Positions 60,044-64,000 of a DNA stretch of 64,000 nucleotides are shown one piece after another. The number at the start of each line of letters is the position of its first letter. Positions within the stretch are counted from its first letter, which is position 1. The notes below the pieces were generated by a model. That model saw only the letters and a program-made list of their open reading frames with translations, was not told the origin of the DNA and made no database searches. The translations under genes and the position numbers were made by a program. Location of the stretch: contig CAVZCL010000003.1 of the NCBI GenBank assembly GCA_963773745.1, positions 124,001 through 188,000 of the forward strand. Direction: 5' to 3'. The stretch is from UBA5069 sp963773745 (GTDB lineage: Bacteria; Chloroflexota; Anaerolineae; Caldilineales; Caldilineaceae).

Positions 60044-60101
60044 TTTCGAGTCTCTGGTTGCGGCGCAACCTGAAGGTGGAATCACGTTTTGAGGAGCGCC
60101 T

Positions 60102-60566
60102 ATGTCCGTTTCGATGAAAGCCCGCGCAACCGCGGCGGGGTGGTACACAGTCACCGCCTTCATTGTGGTCATCGCACTAATGACAATCGCCTGGATGGCC
60201 AATATCCTCTTCCCGATTGCAGCCGCGGGCTGGATTGTGCTCTTGCTGCCCCTTCCCTGCTCAGCTTTGATGGGCTTTCTCTTTGGCGCACAGAGGCAGC
60301 AGAGAGCCGTGCGTGGCTGGCGCGCGGCTCTGCGCGGTGCGGGCGTGATGCTGCTTGCCTTCCTTCTGTGTACGCTTGTGATTGCGCTTATGGCAAACGG
60401 CGAAAATGAACCGGCCCTTTCGCGGCGCATCGGCTTTATTCTCCTGGTGGGCGGATTCAGCGTTGGCTGGCTGGCGCTGCTGCTGGGCGCTGTAACGGGT
60501 TGGCAGCTGGCCAAGCGCAACCCATCCGTCCCTTCGTCGCCTGTCGCCCTCCAACCAGAACACTGA
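60102..60566 (+). CDS. Small membrane protein
   Basis: A 154-residue protein with AGGAG shortly before ATG 60102 and four hydrophobic helices (GWYTVTAFIVVIALMTIAWM, LFPIAAAGWIVLLLPLPCSA, GAGVMLLAFLLCTLVIALMA, IGFILLVGGFSVGWLALLLG). No family recognised. It lies between gatB and the pantothenate-kinase-like gene, 58 nt after the former and 6 nt before the latter, so it may be cotranscribed with the kinase. Confidence 0.65.
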   Translation: MSVSMKARATAAGWYTVTAFIVVIALMTIAWMANILFPIAAAGWIVLLLPLPCSALMGFLFGAQRQQRAVRGWRAALRGAGVMLLAFLLCTLVIALMANGENEPALSRRIGFILLVGGFSVGWLALLLGAVTGWQLAKRNPSVPSSPVALQPEH

Positions 60567-60572
60567 GCTACA

Positions 60573-61427
60573 TTGCCCATCTCTGCACATTCACCTGCAA
60601 CCCAGGCCGCCATTGACTTTGGCATCTCCAATACCGACGCCGTTGCACTGCGCGATGGGGCGTGGACGCGCTGGACGCACGCCTACATCGGCAAGCCCGA
60701 CGCGGCGGTGGTGCGCGCTGTGCTGGCCGAAGGAGACGTTGCCCTCGACGATCTGGCGATGCTCGCCGTCACCGGCGGCAGCCATCGCCTGCTGCCGCCG
60801 CAGATCGGGCGCACGCGCATTGTGGGCGTCAACGAAGTGCCCGCGATTGGGCGCGGCGGCCAGGCTGCGCTGCCGGAGGTGAGCCGGCGCACACGCATTC
60901 TGGTCGTCAGCGCAGGCTCGGGCACGGCCGTCGTTTCGGCGCAGGGAACGAAGTACAAGCACATTACCGGCGCGGGCGTCGGCGGCGGCACGCTGCTGGG
61001 GCTGGGGCGCAAGCTGCTGGGGACTGTGGACCCCACGGAGATTGATCGCCTCGCGCTCGCGGGCGATGCCAACGCCGTGGACCTGAGCCTGGGCGATGTG
61101 GTGACGGGCCCCATTGGCGCGCTGCCCGCCAGCGCCACCGCGGTCAACTTTGGTCGCCTCGCGCACGAGGATGTCGACGCTTCGCCCGAGGATATGGCGG
61201 CGGCGCTTGTCACATTGATTGGCCAGGTGATCGGGCTGCTTGCCATAGCGGCCGCCAACGCACTCCACTGCAAGCAGATAGTCGTCATCGGCCACATGAC
61301 GGACATGGCAAGCCTGCGCAATGTCATCGGGCTGGTGAGCCAGTACTATGCCACGCCCATTCACCTGCCCGAGAACGCCGGCTACTACACGGCGATTGGC
61401 GCGCTGGAGACGGCGGCGCGCGATTGA
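60573..61427 (+). CDS. Type II pantothenate kinase-like protein (Fumble family)
   Basis: A 284-residue protein with an ASKHA fold. The TTG start at 60573 is 6 nt after the previous stop, with no clear ribosome site. The N-terminal phosphate loop is AAIDFGISNTDAVALRDG; later motifs are LAVTGGSHRLLPP, ILVVSAGSGTAVVSAQGTKY, GAGVGGGTLLGLGRKLLG (strong Fumble/CoaW pattern), AIAAANALHCKQIVVIGHM and NAGYYTAIGALE. Type II PanK phosphorylates pantothenate as the first step of coenzyme A synthesis. The P-loop here (FGISNTD) departs from the usual DxGGT, so a different substrate is possible. Confidence 0.75.
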   Translation: MPISAHSPATQAAIDFGISNTDAVALRDGAWTRWTHAYIGKPDAAVVRAVLAEGDVALDDLAMLAVTGGSHRLLPPQIGRTRIVGVNEVPAIGRGGQAALPEVSRRTRILVVSAGSGTAVVSAQGTKYKHITGAGVGGGTLLGLGRKLLGTVDPTEIDRLALAGDANAVDLSLGDVVTGPIGALPASATAVNFGRLAHEDVDASPEDMAAALVTLIGQVIGLLAIAAANALHCKQIVVIGHMTDMASLRNVIGLVSQYYATPIHLPENAGYYTAIGALETAARD

Positions 61428-61744
61428 CTTAATCTCAAATCATCTTTAGAGCGTCAGTTTCAACGCAAGGGCGCAAGGGTGGCTAGGGCGCAAGGGAAAA
61501 GCCAGGCAAGGAAAGACAACAGCCTCAAGAACCTGGCGCATGCAGCATGATAATTTGTGCGTGCGCAATGTTGCGCCGGGAGACGTGACCTACATGGGCG
61601 TCACGCCGGGAGACGTGACCTACGCGGTGTTACGTCTGCTTGGAAACATTTTCGGGCTGAATTTGCGATTGGGCGCGGGAGAGTGCTACGCTGTAAACGC
61701 ATACTTTGCGTTTGTGCATTTTCTCACAATATGAGGCTACACCC
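61428..61744. other. Intergenic region with tandem GTCACG motif, upstream of cydA
   Basis: No gene recognised. Two copies of CGCCGGGAGACGTGACCTAC lie at 61574-61593 and 61604-61623 (period 30); the second, with its flank, forms GTCACG-N8-CGTGAC. A relaxed copy lies inside the repeat at 47644-47756. CAAGGGCGCAAGGG-type repeat sequence is at 61466-61496. A weak cydA promoter may be TTGCGA (61663-61668), 18 nt, TACGCT (61687-61692). Confidence 0.55.
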
Positions 61745-63178
61745 ATGGACCCCGTACTCTTGGCTCGCCTTCAATTTGGAGTCACCACGGTTTATCACTT
61801 CTTCTTTGTGCCGCTCACCTTGGGATTGACCATCATCGTCGCCATCATGCAAACGTTCTACTACCGAACGGGCGACGAAAAGTACAAACAGATGACGAAA
61901 TTCTGGGGCAAGTTGATGGTGATCAACTTTGCCATGGGCGTCGTCACGGGCATCGTTCAGGAGTTCCAGTTCGGCATGAACTGGTCCGAGTATTCGCGCT
62001 TTGTGGGAGACATCTTCGGTGCGCCGCTGGCGATTGAGGCGCTCGCCGCCTTCTTCATTGAATCGGTCTTCCTCGGCATCTGGATCTTCGGCTGGGAGAA
62101 GCTGGCAAAGGGTCTGCACTTAATGGCGATCTGGCTGGTGGCGTTTGCAGCCAACCTTTCCGCCTACTGGATTCTCGTTGCAAACTCCTTCATGCAGAAC
62201 CCCGTGGGTTATGCGATGGGAGCCAGCGGACGCGCCGAAATGACCGATTTCGTGGCGCTGATCACAAATCCCAACGTGCTGCTGCAATTCCCCCACGTTG
62301 CCCTGGGCGGCCTGACGACTGGTGCGTTCTTTGTCGTGGGCATCAGCGCTTTCCATCTGCTGCGCAACAGGTCGCAGAATCTTGAGACGTATCGAATCTC
62401 CATGCGTATGGGGCTGGTGATTGGCGCAATCGCCGTGCTTGGCACCATGTATTTTGGCCACTTGCAAGGGCAGCGCATGGCCGACACGCAGCCCATGAAA
62501 CTGGCCGCCGCCGAAGGACTGTGGACGACCGAATCCCCGGCGGGTCTTTCCATGTTCCAGATCGGCAACGAGAAAGAGCGCGAGTCGATCATTAACATCA
62601 CCATTCCCTCGCTGCTGAGCCTGCTCACCTATCACACGCCCGACGGCCTGGTGCATGGCATCAATGACCTGCAGGCCGAGTATGAAGCAACCTATGGCCC
62701 GGGCAACTACATCCCGCCGGCAATCTGGCTGACGTACTGGAGTTTTCGCGGGATGGTGGGCGCGGGCGGCCTTCTGCTTCTATTGGCAGTGCTTGGACTC
62801 TGGCTGTTGCGCGACAAGGCACTTAAGGAAGGGAGGCACAAGTGGCTGGTGACGCTGCTCCTGGTCTCAATTGTGTTGCCCTATGTTGCCAACACCACCG
62901 GATGGCTTCTCACCGAAGTGGGTCGACAGCCGTGGATTGTCTTTGGCCTGATGACTGTGGAGACGGCGGTCTCGCCCAACGTGACGGTGACGATGCTGCT
63001 CATCTCGCTGATTGGCTTCACTCTGGTCTACGGCGCGCTCATGGTGGCCGACATCTATCTGCTGCAGAAATATGGACGGATGGGCATCGGCGACGGCGGC
63101 GCCATGGTTCCATGGTTCGGCAAGAAGGAGATCGAGTCATCCACCACCACACCTGCAGGCCTCAAAGGCGCCTACTAG
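61745..63178 (+). CDS. cydA: Cytochrome bd oxidase subunit I
   Basis: A 477-residue quinol oxidase subunit, which passes electrons from quinol to oxygen through hemes b558, b595 and d in the membrane. ATG 61745 begins MDPVLLARLQFGVTTVYHFF; His in TVYHFFFVP is the heme b595/d ligand. LLQFPHVALGGLTTGAFFVV carries the b558 His ligand. FGMNWSEYSRFVGDIFGAPL with AIEALAAFFIESVFLGIWIF is characteristic. GNEKERESIINITIPSLLSL is the short Q-loop region, and TTGWLLTEVGRQPWIVFGLM is the conserved C-terminal part. The loop is short, as in the non-enterobacterial class. cydB follows after 21 nt. Confidence 0.95.
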   Translation: MDPVLLARLQFGVTTVYHFFFVPLTLGLTIIVAIMQTFYYRTGDEKYKQMTKFWGKLMVINFAMGVVTGIVQEFQFGMNWSEYSRFVGDIFGAPLAIEALAAFFIESVFLGIWIFGWEKLAKGLHLMAIWLVAFAANLSAYWILVANSFMQNPVGYAMGASGRAEMTDFVALITNPNVLLQFPHVALGGLTTGAFFVVGISAFHLLRNRSQNLETYRISMRMGLVIGAIAVLGTMYFGHLQGQRMADTQPMKLAAAEGLWTTESPAGLSMFQIGNEKERESIINITIPSLLSLLTYHTPDGLVHGINDLQAEYEATYGPGNYIPPAIWLTYWSFRGMVGAGGLLLLLAVLGLWLLRDKALKEGRHKWLVTLLLVSIVLPYVANTTGWLLTEVGRQPWIVFGLMTVETAVSPNVTVTMLLISLIGFTLVYGALMVADIYLLQKYGRMGIGDGGAMVPWFGKKEIESSTTTPAGLKGAY

Positions 63179-63199
63179 CCAACCGGCAAGGAAAATCTC

Positions 63200-64000
63200 A
63201 TGGACCTGCAATTCTTCCAGATACTTTGGTTCCTTCTGATTGCAATACTCTTTACGGGGTTTCTTTTCCTCGAGGGGTTCGACTATGGCGTGGGTATACT
63301 CATGCCTTTTGTGGGAAAGAGTGATCACGAACGCCGCCTGGCGATCAACACGATTGGCCCGGTGTGGGACGGCAACGAGGTGTGGCTGCTGACGGCCGGC
63401 GGCGCCATGTTCGCGGCCTTTCCCCACTGGTATGCCACGCTCTTCAGCGGCTTCTATCTGGCGCTCTTCCTTATCCTGATTGCCCTGATCGTCCGTGGCG
63501 TCGCCTTCGAGTTTCGCAGCCTGGACAAGAACCTGCGCTGGCGTTCGCTGTGGGACGGGTGCATCTTTGTGGGCAGCCTGCTGCCCGCGCTGCTCTGGGG
63601 CGTCGCCTTCGGCAACATCCTGCGCGGCGTGGCAATTGATGCCAACATGCACTACGTCGGCACCTTCTGGGATCTGTTAAATCCCTATGCACTGCTTGGC
63701 GGCCTCGTCACGCTCACACTCTTCACGCTGCACGGCGCGCTCTATCTCGAGATCAAGGCCGATGGCCCCGTGCGCACGCGTGCGCAGCGCATTGCGCGCA
63801 CGCTTGTCATACCCGTCATCCTGATTATCGTCGCCTTCCTCGCCTACAGCATGGTGGAGACGCAATTCCTCCAGCGGATGAATGCCGGTCAACGTCACAG
63901 CGCTGATCGTTGCCGTGGCGGCATTGCTGTGGACGGCATTCTCCATCTTCCGCGCCCGCTATGGACACGCCTTTGTCGGCACATCGGTCACAATCGTCAG
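63200..64000 (+). CDS. cydB: Cytochrome bd oxidase subunit II, partial, one frame slip
   Basis: Start ATG 63200 has AAGGAA about 8 nt upstream. MDLQFFQILWFLLIAILFTG, FLEGFDYGVGILMPFVGKSD, INTIGPVWDGNEVWLLTAGG, MFAAFPHWYATLFSGFYLAL and RGVAFEFRSLDKNLRWRSLW are standard CydB sequence. The gene runs off the window end, so about 265 of some 340 residues are seen. Near 63880-63890 the sense moves one frame over: after LQRMNAG the expected continuation NVTALIVAVAALLWTAFSIF, then RARYGHAFVGTSVTIV, lies in the neighbouring frame. A missing C in AATGCCGGTC explains it. Confidence 0.9.
   Translation, partial: MDLQFFQILWFLLIAILFTGFLFLEGFDYGVGILMPFVGKSDHERRLAINTIGPVWDGNEVWLLTAGGAMFAAFPHWYATLFSGFYLALFLILIALIVRGVAFEFRSLDKNLRWRSLWDGCIFVGSLLPALLWGVAFGNILRGVAIDANMHYVGTFWDLLNPYALLGGLVTLTLFTLHGALYLEIKADGPVRTRAQRIARTLVIPVILIIVAFLAYSMVETQFLQRMNAGQRHSADRCRGGIAVDGILHLPRPLWTRLCRHIGHNRQ

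Overview
The window looks like chromosomal DNA of a high-GC, mostly free-living bacterium, most likely a member of the Chloroflexota (Caldilineae/Anaerolineae type). This rests on a bacterial Elp3-type radical SAM/acetyltransferase, a DUF1800/DUF1501 Tat-secreted pair, secreted proteins ending in an FLPxV-like tail, and many long intergenic palindromes. The assignment is inference, because no rRNA, tRNA or other decisive marker gene is present. No tRNA, rRNA, CRISPR array, transposase or phage gene was recognised.

Layout. 0.3-3.6 kb: DUF1800 and DUF1501 secreted proteins. 3.7-6.2 kb: an eCIS-core (DUF4157) protein carrying a C-terminal kinase-like domain, followed 9 nt later by a small partner gene. 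6.3-11.7 kb (minus): dnaE with an intein. 12-14.5 kb: recX, apparently leaderless, and a GNAT-nitrilase fusion whose nitrilase catalytic residues are altered. 14.7-16.5 kb (minus): three small membrane proteins of HdeD/DUF308 type. 17-22 kb: a sulfatase-fold LTA-synthase-like protein, a YceI lipoprotein, and a minus-strand flippase/CDP-alcohol phosphotransferase pair. 22.7-31.8 kb: a SorC-type regulator and a polyol/deoxysugar catabolic run (PHP protein, SorE-like dehydrogenase, SrlD-like SDR, MtlD-like dehydrogenase, class II aldolase, RhaB-like kinase). 31.9-34.8 kb: psuG, a GNAT protein and a LacD-type aldolase. 35-36.2 kb: two short genes resembling the OB and Zn-ribbon halves of a DUF35 protein. 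36.8-39.9 kb: DUF2254 and Elp3, which converge. 40.1-42.4 kb: a large secreted repeat protein. 43.2-49.5 kb: clpB, a DEAD-box helicase, an F420/deazaflavin-type oxidoreductase and an EamA transporter. 49.8-54.3 kb: a cupredoxin-like lipoprotein, a methyltransferase with an operator-like promoter, the primary sigma factor, and a DUF4256 gene bracketed by two parS-type sites. 54.5-60 kb: fbp, a lytic transglycosylase and gatB. 60-64 kb: a small membrane protein, a type II pantothenate-kinase-like protein, cydA, and cydB cut by the window end.

Two window-wide features matter to any reader. First, about seventeen apparent single-base frame slips interrupt otherwise well-conserved genes (dnaE, the intein, yceI, the SorC regulator, the MtlD-like gene, rhaB four times, cydB and others). 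Consensus errors in a draft or metagenome assembly are the simplest explanation, so most broken genes here are probably intact in the organism. Second, intergenic spaces are filled with long near-perfect inverted repeats belonging to at least four sequence families. Several sit exactly where a terminator is expected.

Best candidates for new biology: the DUF4157 protein with a PI3/4-kinase-like domain, the parS pair next to rpoD, the GNAT-pseudonitrilase, the polyol cluster with a two-Rossmann dehydrogenase, and the promoter-operator upstream of the methyltransferase.
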